Shown here in pieces: positions 11,810-21,873 of a stretch of DNA of 64,000 bases. The position numbers and the translations under genes were made by a program. The notes beneath the pieces are model-generated. The model saw only the letters and a list, made by a program, of their open reading frames with translations. It was not told the origin of the DNA and ran no database searches. The stretch comes from Mucidula mucida (lineage: Eukaryota; Basidiomycota; Agaricomycetes; Agaricales; Physalacriaceae). Positions within the stretch are counted from its first letter, which is position 1. Each line of letters opens with the position of its first letter. The DNA is taken from positions 62,001 to 126,000 of the forward strand of contig JADNYV010000008.1 in assembly GCA_015501055.1 (NCBI GenBank), given 5' to 3'.

Positions 11810-11866
11810 TTGGCTGAGATGAACGGGGAAAGGTCATCACAGTGTCCTATTATGCAGTATATACCT
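11810..11866 (-). repeat. Internal partial copy of the MULE inverted repeat
   Basis: Reverse complement of 8113-8169 over 57 bp. It overlaps in content with the full right TIR: the 42 bp equivalent to 8113-8154 are present twice on the right arm. This points to a rearranged right end. Confidence 0.85.
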
Positions 11867-12317
11867 AGGGTAGGCCGGATGGTCGAGGTTGAATTTTGAG
11901 AAATGGTTGATCGCAGAATCGAACCCGAGGTCTCGAGATCTCGGAATCATGTGGGTCTCCCCCTCAATTCACCAAATCTTCGCACCACCGAGCTTGGAGG
12001 AGTGTGTTCTAAGATAAACCTAGTACTAGATTATGTTTATATATACAGAATACACTCTCTAGCTGAGTATCTTATATCCAGGTGCAGAGGAAGGCGCAAA
12101 ACAGCGTTCTTGCGCGAAAAGTCACGGAGGTCACGCGATTGTGACTGACGCGTGAACAGGTGTGAACGCGCCGTTGACTGGTTGACATCGGACCACGACC
12201 ATCTTCAACGCTTAGCGCGCCGCTCTGCCAGCTCATATCGCACTCGCCTATGCCAGAGACCGGAGAACTGGTTGTCGACTACCTCCTGGGTAAACGATGG
12301 AAGGATGATAGGGATCA
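11867..12317. other. Foreign segment inside the MULE right arm
   Basis: About 450 bp with no counterpart on the left arm. It contains a short frame starting at 12250 (MPETGELVVDYLLGKRW) that looks like captured host coding sequence, and a stretch at about 11902-12000 that resembles a tRNA superficially but does not fold as one. Capture of host DNA is known for MULEs (Pack-MULEs). That this is one is inference. Confidence 0.35.
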
Positions 12318-12340
12318 AGGAAATGCAATTGACCCACCAC

Positions 12341-12535
12341 GGGGAAAGGTCATCACAGTGTCCTATTATGCAGTATATACCTCACAGTTAAATATAACAC
12401 ACTTTCTTTAACTACCAAAAATCGTCGGCGAACAGTATTCACGACGACAGACTTGAACGCGTGCGTCCGGCTACCACGGGACCGGTGCCGATCAATGACG
12501 TCAGCGGAAAACCTGGTGGGTCAATTGCATTTCCT
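12341..12535 (-). repeat. Right terminal inverted repeat of the MULE
   Basis: Exact reverse complement of 7960-8154. Its outer 22 bp also occur in inverted orientation at 12318-12339, so 12318-12535 by itself looks like a small element with 22-bp inverted ends. Confidence 0.9.
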
Positions 12536-12545
12536 TAGTTGACGG
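12536..12545. repeat. Target site duplication, right copy
   Basis: Direct copy of tagttgacgg at 7950-7959, abutting the right TIR. Confidence 0.85.
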
Positions 12546-13040
12546 ATCTGTACGCATTGCTACGATTCAAGTAACTGACGTGCTATTAGGATTGACAAAT
12601 GTAGAGAGCAAAATAAAGAAGATTTGAACGGGCTGAAATGTCAGTTGGGGTAGAGCTAGTTGCTCAGCGAATATCAGAGTGAGGTGCCTTCGGCGCCAGT
12701 GTGAACATGTGCGCTAAAGGTGACCAATGCGTGGGAAAAGGCATGCGCGGTGTCGGGCCGAAGTCGATCGCGACTTGCCCGTACCACCATCGCTGAAGTG
12801 TTAATGTCGTACCCATGCACCTTTTATGTCCCTATAGCTGCGATTCCAAACGTCGAATATGACAGATTTTTACGACGAGTGCGTAGAAGGCGTACATCAA
12901 AGGCGTCCGATTTACTTACCATCTCCAGCGATGAAATGTCCCGCCCGCCATCGTGCGCACTTTCCACGTACGACGCACTACTCGTCTTCGCTACCCATTC
13001 CTTACAATGACCTAGGATTTGTAAAGATACGCCGAAGTTT
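12546..13040. other. Right flank of the transposon, no supported gene
   Basis: A small frame beginning at 12859 (MTDFYDE...) can be joined through an intron to DEMSRPPSCALSTYDALLVFATHSLQ, then stops. It might be an upstream exon of the next gene, but no splice into it was found. Confidence 0.3.
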
Positions 13041-14355
13041 ATGATTTGGAGAAGTTACTTTCGATCGTCCAATGTTTTCATCAAAACTTCTCGCGGGAAA
13101 TCCCCTGCAGCCCTCGCTCGTCTTCATCATCTCAAGGAAGTCACCCTGCCCTTCCCCCCCACTGTCGCCGATGGCCACCGCTGTTATTCATTCTACAACG
13201 GCATCAAAAGCAACTGGCCCACGAGTCCGGATGTCGAGGATACACACGATTTCTCCACCAACTACCCCTACCTCGGCACTATATGGGAGCAGCATCGAAA
13301 ATACACTCATAGTACGGAGACCTCTTTCCGCCAGTTCTTCGACAATCTTATCACTACTGCCTTTGGGTCGGGAGAAGACGATGAGATAAGGTCAGTTTGA
13401 TCCAAGCTGTCCTTCAAAATCTCATTTTCTTCGCAAAATCAGATTCGAGAACACGTATCCCGTTCCGGACACGCCCCAGTTTGCACAGAAAAATAATATC
13501 GGTCGCTTCGACCTGGCCTGGATATGTCGAATCGATAACAAACATTTCCAGAATTGCCAGCCACAAGAGAATCGCAATCTGAATCCCTTTTGCATCGGCG
13601 AAGATGACATTCTCCTTCTCATAATTATCGGTTTTCTGACAGAGTACAAGCTCGGTGACCTATACTATGTCAGAAATCAGGTCATCCTTGGCCTCATGAC
13701 CTGTTCTCTTCACTTGCGACGTCTCGGGATTCGCGATGTGGCGATTTACGGGTTGGCAATAGACTCGTCCCACCAGAAGGAACTGTGGACAGCCGCTATA
13801 GATGTATGTCTGCGTCTAAACCTCCGTTTCTCATATTAACAGCGCTCTCAGCACCAAGGACGCATAGAACTTGATTATGCAGATGCCAGTCTCGTTCTGG
13901 ATGAGCGGACTCCGGAAGGAGCTCTCAAGCTTCACTTCTTCATGCTCAACATGAAGCAGCACCTGAGTGAGACTCTTCTGCCGAAACTACAAGAGCTGAA
14001 GAGTGAAGATCTCAAGAACCCGGAGTTTGACTGGGTTAGCAATGGTTGCACGTCTTTCATGAATAATGATGCAGTCGGTTTCTGGCCTGATGAGGATCGA
14101 GCCGGTTCCGGAGCTAGCGGAAGTTGTTCTGAGGATGGAACATCGCGGAGCGAGTCTGGCAGCGGACGATCGTATCCATCTCCTTTCCAACTTGGGACGA
14201 AGAGAAAGCGCAAGTATCAAGATGCGTTCAGCCCATCGAGGCCATCATTTTCCTGCGGAATACTTCGGATTCCAACGCCCGTAGTGAACGCTCTTCCCAC
14301 CTGGGTCAACAGTTCTGCTGAGGAATTGGATCAGATGCTCATGGTACCACGATGA
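13041..14355 (+). CDS. Conserved hypothetical protein of agaricomycete type
   Basis: Three exons join in frame: 13041-13390, 13443-13803 and 13843-14355, about 407 residues. The N-terminal part reads EVTLPFPPTVADGHRCYSFY. Next comes RFENTYPVPDTPQFAQKN with GRFDLAWICRIDN, and then the core ELDYADASLVLDERTPEGAL. The C-terminal third is Ser- and charge-rich with a basic cluster (LGTKRKRKYQD) that could be a nuclear signal. I have seen this layout among uncharacterised Agaricomycete proteins but cannot name a domain. The start at 13041 is the first Met of the frame; an upstream exon is possible. No disrupting stop or shift is seen. Confidence 0.62.
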
Positions 14356-16659
14356 TTGAAGCGTTAATGGTTGGCGCATATGAAGGTCTTTTTCACAATC
14401 CTCAATCCTTGTAGAGCGTAACCATCAGTTCGTACCTTTTTTTCATTCCGTGTCCATTGTTGCCTCTTTACTTATAAGTATCATAGATTGTTGTACCATC
14501 ACCTGTATGTTGTACCACCACATCTGAATCGTCTCTAAATACTGGCATACGAAATTAATAGAACTAATTACCGTGTATCTCCCAAAGTAATGATCTTACT
14601 TATGCAGCCTTGCGCCGCAAATGAATAGTATTCTGAATATCAACACAAGCATGGAGCAAGGCTTAGAAACGGTCAGAACACATATCATCGAAACTACAAT
14701 TCGCCTGACTTCGAGGATAGTACGCAAGGATCATGAAAAGCAAAAGCACCAGCACAGTATCGCTGTAAAACCTCCTCGTATTTACTAGGAGATCTAAGGA
14801 CCTAAAGAAGCTACCGAAGACTCACGAGTTACGGAAGCGGCCTGACGAGTATCCGAGAGATAACATCGAGCTCCTCCCTTGTCAATAGCGTACGGGCAAT
14901 CAATACCAATACGTTTAGATTGTCGGGTGGGGCGGTTAAAGTCTGCTCCTCTCCTCGGGGCTAGATTTCCACGACGATAGACCACAGGCAAAGACTATAA
15001 TACGATAAACTGGACGGCGTAGAACCGGATATGAGGAACACAACGGGAGAGACGCTGGGGTTAGCAGCTTACTCTGGAATGCGAGGGGAGCTTCGCCGAT
15101 GGAGGAACTGGTAACCAGCGACAGAGAACGGCTGTACGTATCCTTGGTTCAGTACTCCAGTGGCTCCGTTGTGCAGGCAAGTGTGCGGTCCGATTGGCCT
15201 CAGTGGGGCTGGATTACATTTTCACGAAACCTTTTTTCCCCGAATGCAGACAAGTATATCCGTACCGTAGGGAATCGAACACACCGCATGACTTTGACTG
15301 CGATACTGAGGTTATTCGTCGGTCACAAGCGTACTGATATAACAATACCTTCGGCATTAGTAACAGAAGCTCTACGGGACCGCTTGGATCAGAGAGTCGA
15401 GACTCGAGACAGTGCGGCGGTGACATCTGGCCGTGGGTGAGAGTCCATACATAAGGACAAAGAGCCGGAGACAGCTGTGACACCGAGGTTTGGACGAATA
15501 TCTTTCGGTTATGAACCAGTTTGACTGCAACGATTTTTTAGCTTCCACGGTACCGCCGTAAAGGTTAAAGTTGCGCTATGATACCATTTACTTACCTTGT
15601 CTGAACGATGCGATTAGAACGGTTACATACCTACTGACAGTCAAGCAGCTTCGCCAAGGCTTGGAACTGAGGGTGTTCGTTGTCGTTTCTCGGCGGTAGG
15701 AGAGGGACGGGGATAGTAATTTTCTTGTTACAAGACTCTTGGAGATCATATAAAACCCCAGAACGTTGAGAGACGAAAGCTGCTAGTCCTATAAAGAAAC
15801 AGACCTTCACACATGAGTAGGCCCGAGGACTCCGGAGTAGCTGCAGATTAGCATCATTAAAGACGGACCTGTCGTCCAAGGTCTGTCCCCTAGACTCAAG
15901 ACGCCGAGGTTTGGACGCATGAGGTCATAGAGTGCTCTGCGAATCACCGTTCTGGATCCATCCTTCCCAGGACGAAGAAGAACGCGTACTCCTTGAAGAA
16001 GGCTTTCAGTGATGCAATTGATTCAGCTGAGGCGTCTGCCGATGTATGTCCTAGTGCGAGCAAAACAAGAAATATACAGGTCGAGCAGAAAGAAAGAGGT
16101 CACTCGCGTAAGTAGAAACGTAGGTCGGGCACGTGCTCAGACCATTCCCATCGGAGTCTTCACCTCCAATCAATTGAGAAGTGTACCCTTAGCTCTGCAC
16201 CCGACGCTCTCGTCCGATCTGTAGTCAATACGCCGTTGATCATGAGACAGACCTTCCAAGCCACCCATTTGTTAGCTCTTCGGCTCTTCCAGCTCAGTCT
16301 GTGGATATAGCGAGAGGGAAGCTCCGGTGTAGTATTCTCGATCGAAGTATATTCTGAATTGGACATCACCGTTCCAGACTGGAGACTAGAAAGACTCGTG
16401 CTTCAACCCAGGTTCCACTATCCGTTCAATGCTTCTCTCTTCTTGATCCTGCCTGCCTTCTCTCTTTGAACTCTACCGCAATATGTCGATCACTCTTGAT
16501 GTTATAGGGAATAGTTAGGCCAGCTCGAATGATAGCGCGTCGAGATGCTGTAAACTCCAGAGACATTCGAAAAGAGGACTTGTGCGTAGCTATTGTCCGA
16601 ATGGTGCTGTCGAAAGGATATTAGCAATCATTAAAGCAATCACCTACAGACAAAACAGT
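14356..16659. other. 2.3 kb with no gene I can support
   Basis: Only short, motif-free frames on both strands, such as 15631-15879 (-) and 16009-16224 (+). A phrase of about 13 bp (gccgaggtttgga, with variants) occurs near 15483 and 15902, but no long repeat or terminal structure was found. This may be degraded transposon or gene debris. Confidence 0.4.
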
Positions 16660-17720
16660 TCAGTCTAGATCCTTCGTCGCCTTCACCGTGCCATCGACGT
16701 ATACAGCTGGACCTTTGGGTATCTCGGGCATAACAGCTCTTATCGAGTTATCAAGGAGAGGTTCATCATGAAATGACCATTCCAGAGCGCCACCGTACGC
16801 TTTAGGCAGATCCTCCTCGTGTACGACCTCTTTGAGTTTGTCCATATCCTTTGCCAGAATGTAGATCTTATCCCGTGTCACTTCGTCGAACCAGCCTTTA
16901 ATCCAGCCCCAAATTATTGGAAAGAACGACGGTGCGTTCACCACGGCGATACGATGGAGCGTCTCGGGATAGTTGGCCGTGGCTAGCTTGGACGCTTCTT
17001 GAAGATGGGAGCGCAGAGAGATCAGACTGCCCAAGGTCAGAGATGAGAGGTCGATTATGGTCGTGGATGAGGATATGGTTTCGCCAGTAGGATGAACGTG
17101 GGTGCAGAGAGGCATAACAAGATTGACCATCGATTCATACAGAGACACTCTATGAGAGATGGTCTAGAACGGGTATGTGTGGAGAGTCAGGAAACGTACA
17201 TTCGTTCGTAGCGTCTTGGTGGCGCAACGGCATGCAGCTCGTCATAAAGCGGGCGCACCGAGGCGATGTGGTACACATACAGAGGCTTGCCTTCCTGGCC
17301 ATCTCTCAGTAGAATTGATGAACAGTAAAGTGAAACGCACCTTGTCCCTTCTTCCCGTCCATCTTGGATAGAACCGTTTAGATGAATGGAATTCATGCTC
17401 CGGAAAGGTGCGATACAGTGTGTCAACGTCGTGTTGCTTCCTCCATGCTTCTGTATCCGCAAACTGGTTCTGCGCAGCAGCAATGTCGTACTTTCGGGCA
17501 CGCAAGAAGCGGCTGGTTATATCGGTGTTGGTAGCAGCCCATGATGAGCGGAAGGGAGAACTGACAGAAGGGTTGCGTCGCTGTGAGATGCCTTTTCCGT
17601 TTCCGTGGCAGGCATATACAGATCGGCTTTGATCAATGCATCCTTGAAGGTCTCTAGTTCACTGGCAGTCATGGTAGCGGTACAAGGTACAGTACATCGA
17701 CAAACAGAACCGGTAGGCAT
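16660..17720 (-). CDS. SEC14-like lipid-transfer protein (CRAL-TRIO)
   Basis: Phosphatidylinositol/phosphatidylcholine-transfer type protein. Four exons: from 17672 (or 17720) to 17566, 17341-17512, 17200-17294 and 16660-17149. The CRAL-TRIO N-domain gives LRFLRARKYDIAAAQNQFAD. The lipid-binding domain gives EGKPLYVYHIASVRPL, TTIIDLSSLTLGSL, TANYPETLHRIAVVNAPSFF and GWFDEVTRDKIYILAKD, ending in the usual ...EEDLPKAYGGALEW. Length (about 285-300 residues) fits the family. Two in-frame ATGs exist. The one at 17720 shares its A with the stop codon of the phosphatase gene (TGATG). The one at 17672 has A at -3 (CTACC-ATG) and is the better start. Either way the promoter must lie within the upstream gene, or the two are co-transcribed. 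Confidence 0.86.
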
Positions 17721-18760
17721 CAGGTTAACCCGTCACCCGATAGTATGGCGTGTAACATCTCGTATATCAGAATGACTTGCTCGTTTCGTTGCACCATGCA
17801 CGGCCGCTGCTCCCGCAAAAAATCTATCTCCTCCACCACTGCATCATCCATCGGTACTGGACCTAGTTGAGACTGTGGTATAGCCTCGGGTCGGGTTGGG
17901 TACTTTGCAGACGGCAGCACCTGATGTGCGCGTAGGAGGGAGGCCAGAGCAATGAAGGAGCCAGTGCGTCCAACGCCGGCAGAGCACCCCACGACAACAG
18001 GCGGGTCATCCGCAGAAAGGGATTTATTTGTACTTTCGACGAGCTTCAACAAGGAGAACAACGTCTGGCGATCGTCGTCGGTAGGAACTCCATGGTCTGG
18101 CCATGCATCGTAGAGAATATGTTTGAAGGTGTAAGGTTTTTCATTGCCGGCGGAACGTATAGAGACGGTGCTTATGAGGCAGGAGGCACTCTTGATGTAT
18201 TCAGCATTGTCGAGTGTGGCTTCGAGGGGCGGCAGCTCACAATCAGTCTCCGGATCGAGTATCATTGTGTCGCCTATAGTAGATGGGAAATATGGATGGG
18301 CTTTTGTGATGCCGGACTCGATGTGGCGCGTTAATTGGACAACGGTCCGTACATGAGACGTGCGAGAATTGGCCGGCGTTAAGACGGGATTCAGGAGGAG
18401 ACTGAGAAACGCGTGGGACGTGCTGGGAAGAGGCGCCTGAGCGGCAATCCACCATTTTCCGCCGTGACGCTCAAGCACCCAGCTGGCGTTCAGGTAACGA
18501 GACCCGATGTGAATTTGGTTCCGATCGTATGGACAAATGTCCATGTAGCGGTTGAATTCATGCTTTCGCATGCCATCTTCAACAGAGTAGTGGGAGACAG
18601 TGGACGGATTCACGTCGGTGACCTGGCTTTGGCGATATGGATCCGATATCCATCGCGCTTGTGCGCGCTGATACTCGCGTTGTGACAGCACTTGAAGAGG
18701 ATTCATATCGGATTTTTTCCCACGGATCCGTGCCCTCTGCACCCATGTCTTTATGTTCAT
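17720..18760 (-). CDS. Classical protein tyrosine phosphatase, single exon
   Basis: About 346 residues without introns. Motifs in order: FNRYMDICPYDRNQI (the KNRY-x-D-I-x-PYD motif), YLNASWV, WIAAQAPLPST, the WPDHGVP loop (WPD at residues 220-222), the phosphate loop VVVGCSAGVGRTGS (Cys 259, Arg 265) and the Q-loop region CMVQRNEQVILIYEML. The His that normally precedes the catalytic Cys (HCSAG) is Gly here. The rest of the CX5R loop and the WPD Asp are intact, so activity with altered Cys pKa is possible. The start at 18760 (MNIKTW) overlaps the divergent NR2C2AP-like start; a Met at 18706 is an alternative. No membrane segment is seen, so a cytosolic enzyme is likely. Confidence 0.85.
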   Translation of the reverse strand: MNIKTWVQRARIRGKKSDMNPLQVLSQREYQRAQARWISDPYRQSQVTDVNPSTVSHYSVEDGMRKHEFNRYMDICPYDRNQIHIGSRYLNASWVLERHGGKWWIAAQAPLPSTSHAFLSLLLNPVLTPANSRTSHVRTVVQLTRHIESGITKAHPYFPSTIGDTMILDPETDCELPPLEATLDNAEYIKSASCLISTVSIRSAGNEKPYTFKHILYDAWPDHGVPTDDDRQTLFSLLKLVESTNKSLSADDPPVVVGCSAGVGRTGSFIALASLLRAHQVLPSAKYPTRPEAIPQSQLGPVPMDDAVVEEIDFLREQRPCMVQRNEQVILIYEMLHAILSGDGLT

Positions 18761-19243
18761 CAGCGACAAAAATCAAGTAAGTGCTCGTTGAATGGTTGCA
18801 CTGCAGGCCTGACCATAGAATAGAGTGAGCTCTACCCTCGAGAAATCAACGGGGAAAGCCAACCTGATTGATGGCAATCCCGAGACGTGTTGGACGAGCC
18901 AACAGGTAGGTAATCAACAGAGATGGGTACGATGGACTGATGCAGCTGTCAGGGTTTACCACAATACATTCAGCTGACTTTCACGGCCCCAGTAACTCCG
19001 AAAGTCCTATGCGTCACATTCCAGGGAGGTTTCGTGGGCACAGAATGTGAAGTGCAGACTCCCAGTCAGGAAGGCTGGTGCGCCGTGCAGAAAGTGTATC
19101 CCGAGGATGTAAATCGGGAGCAGAAGTTTCACCTCAACGAGGCACAGTTTTACGAAATAGTGGCGGTTCGGCTAGTGTTTCTCAAAAGCTCGGATTTCTT
19201 TGGGAGGATAACGATATATAAATTAGACCTGCTTAGTGAATGA
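18745..19243 (+). CDS. NR2C2AP (TRA16)-like protein
   Basis: Three exons (18745-18776, 18824-18905, 18953-19243) encode 134 residues, close to the human NR2C2AP length. Recognisable pieces: KVSSTLEKSTGKANLIDGNP, ETCWTSQQGLPQYIQLTF, VLCVTFQGGFVGTECEV, VYPEDVNREQKFHL and SSDFFGRITIYKLDLL. These match the discoidin/galactose-binding-like fold of that family (D-x-N-x-E-T-C-W, Q-F-Q-G-G-F, DFFGR-x-x-x-Y). The animal protein represses nuclear-receptor signalling, but its fungal role is unknown. The start codon lies inside the 5' coding end of the phosphatase on the other strand. Confidence 0.8.
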
Positions 19244-19574
19244 ATGGGACGCGTTAAAAGGCGCGTGCAGACGCTTGAATGACCTTTTGACGGGTATGGA
19301 CAAAGAACGAACTAATGCAGGCACGTGCTGGGAGCTCCCGCCCGAGATGACCATAGATTGGGACACCGGATCAGATCTATCAGAGCTTGGTGGGACAACA
19401 GCACATTGAAGCGACACATTGTGTCTTTTAGGAGAGAGCCGAGCCATAGATCAGGAGCAGCTACCGGATCACCCGGGGTAGCGGTCTTGTCGGGTCAAAT
19501 TTCGCAGCAAAGAACCAAGATCGCGTTTATGTATATAACTCTCCTGTGAAAGCTCACCATGAGCCGCTGCCCCA

Positions 19575-21873
19575 ATGTTCCTCCTTCTCGTTATTCTCGT
19601 CCTATGTGCTCTCTATCTATCCTCCAACTTTATTCAGCTCCTAGTTCGTCAGGCCCGTTCACCGCTGCGTCGGCTTCCCGGTCCACCCTCACCGTCCTTC
19701 TTCATGGGTAATCTGGGCGAGATGCACGATCAGGAGAACACGAACCTCTTAGCCAACTGGCAGGCCAAGTACGGCCCAAACTTCACCTACCGTGGCTTCA
19801 TTGGTGGCTGCAGGCTCATGACATGCGACCCCGTCGCAGTCGCACACATCTTGGGCAACGCCTACGAATATCCCAAGCCGGATTTCGTTAGAGATAGTCT
19901 CGCGACCATGGCTGCCGGCCACGATGGTTTGTTGACTTCGGAGGGTGAAATGCACAAGAGGCAGGTATGCGTCACTTCTCTCGATCATTGATAAACTGTG
20001 TTGATCGGATATGTTCGTACAGCGAAAGATACTAGTATGTGCCACTTACGCCACCGCTATCCATCCGTTCAACATCCCGATAGACTCCTGCATTTTCCTA
20101 CTCTCATCTACAATCTTTGACACCGATTTTCTGGGAAAAGGCTGACCAGGTCCGTTGTGATCGAAATGTGATGAATATACTATTCATGCAACCATCAGCT
20201 GCGCGACATTTGGTTACAACTCCCCGAACAGCCGATCCCTACGCGCGTAGACGCATTGTCGTATCTTGCCAGAGCAACGCTTGACGTGATTGGTCTAGCA
20301 GGTATGTATTGCTTCTGATATCATAGCCTAACAGTAACATAATTTCCCAGGCTTTGGTTACCACTTCAACGCTCTATCAACTTACAACACGACCAATGAA
20401 CTGGCGCAGGCGTTCAGCGTCATCTTCTCAACGGCCCGGAAATTTAGAGTTATGACCATTCTGCAAGTGTGGTTTCCGATTCTTCGGAAATTCGTTCGTC
20501 TTTTCGTTTTTTCCGATGCCTCTAGGTTGACGTTAAGCGCAGCGCCGAAATAATTCGACCATGGTCACGGCAACCGAAACGATGCGTAGAATCGGTTTAG
20601 AGCTTGTGACGGAACGACAGCGAGCTGTCGCTGACGAGCTTTTGGAGAAGGGGGAGAAAACAGTGGACGGCGACAAGACAATCCTGGGCAAAGATATATT
20701 GAGTGTTCTCAGTGAGATTATCCTCCTCTGCTCTTCCCGCCTGTCTTACCTCTGAGTTTAGTTCGCTCAAGTCTTTCGGCCTCGCTTCATCAACAAATGG
20801 CTATTCCTGAGATCCTCTCCCAGATATCTACTTTTATCGCAGCCGGGCACGAGACGACATCCAACGCTCTCTCTTGGTGCCTTTATGCTTTGGTCAATAA
20901 CCCGAAAGTGCAAAAGCAGCTTCGTTGGGAGCTCAGGCAGCTGGATGGTGCCCGCGATGACCAAGGGAAGCTTCAAGATGCCGTCATGCGGTGCGAATAC
21001 CTTGATTGGGTTGTGCGTGAAGCTCTGCGACTTCATGCACCTGTGACAAGTACCATGAGAGTCTGCATGCGGGACGAGGACGAGATTCCTGTTGATACCA
21101 GGTGAGTGACCTCGGGCAGCCGAAATGTGTGACTGACCAATGAAACGCAAAGCTCGACACCGGGCAATCCAACAGGAGGATATCTCGATAGGCACGGCAT
21201 CCGTAGGCACACTATAAGAGTCAAGAAGCACGATATCATTACTATACCGATACAGGCTATCAACAACAGCGAGCAGATATGGGGAGCGGACGCTAAGACG
21301 TTCAGGTACGTGATGGCTTTGTGTGTATGTCGCCGATTTTGAAGCGAGCCTGTGACTTAGACCAGAACGATGGGCAAACCCTCCTGCGCGTTCAAATTCG
21401 ATACCCGGCTTGTATTCCAATGTCCTGACATTCCTCAACGGAAACCCGACAAATGGGAATCGAGCGTGTATTGGTTACAAGTTTGCGTTACTCGAGTGAG
21501 TGTTTCTCAGTTTGGTTCTATTGTAATAGTGTTCTCCCCGTCTCCAATTCATTTGCTCTCACACAGCCATGTGATAAGAGTTCATCTCGGGATTCCTTAT
21601 CGTCATGCCTTTTGTTGACCGTGTTCTTCTCCAGAATGAAAATATTTCTATATGTTCTGCTGAGGGATCTCGAGTTCACAATCGACCCGGCAACTGTGAT
21701 CGAGAAGAGGGTCAAGTAAGTACTCGTCTATTTCTGGATGGACAGCAATAATGAATTCTCATAGCGTCGTGACACGTCCTTTTGTAAAGTCCGAACCACA
21801 TCTGGGTAATCAGCTCCCCCTCTATATCCGCCCAGCTCCCAGCGACAGCATGGGACCTGCGCCACAGCTATAA
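19575..21873 (+). CDS. Cytochrome P450 monooxygenase
   Basis: Membrane-anchored P450 of about 566 residues from eleven exons: 19575-19964, 20023-20034, 20084-20149, 20199-20301, 20351-20493, 20543-20711, 20762-21101, 21153-21305, 21361-21495, 21635-21715 and 21765-21873. An N-terminal hydrophobic anchor (FLLLVILVLCALYLSS) precedes a Pro-rich hinge (RLPGPPSPSF). Family motifs: TPAFSYSHLQSLTPIFWEKA (C helix), I-helix AGHETTS, ExxR in VVREALRLH, and PERW. The heme loop is LNGNPTNGNRACIGYKFALL, with Cys present but the usual F-x-x-G-x-x-x-C spacing enlarged by about three residues. The second exon is a 12-nt microexon (RKIL). It would need the reductase encoded at 47.7-50.1 kb. The substrate is unknown. 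Confidence 0.85.

Larger units (their letters stand above)
7960..12535 (+). mobile_element. Mutator-like DNA transposon (MULE), about 4.6 kb
   Basis: The element has terminal inverted repeats of 195 bp (7960-8154 and 12341-12535) that read identically base for base, and a 10-bp direct duplication outside both ends. Inside, on the plus strand, lies a MULE transposase with a DDE-type core and a SWIM zinc finger. Identical TIRs suggest a recent or gene-converted insertion, yet the transposase has a frameshift and a premature stop, so mobility would need a partner element. The right arm is compound: part of the TIR is repeated at 11810-11866 and about 450 bp of other sequence sits between the copies. 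Confidence 0.88.

Noticed and set aside
11900..12005. tRNA-like sequence with ggttcgattc and agacccacatgat on the minus strand
   Set aside because: The T-loop-like motif is present, but the T stem, acceptor stem and D arm do not pair. Only scattered similarity to the tRNA-Leu at 44.4 kb remains.
14356..16659. Degenerate retrotransposon suggested by short repeated phrases
   Set aside because: No reverse transcriptase, integrase or paired long repeats could be found; the phrases are too short.
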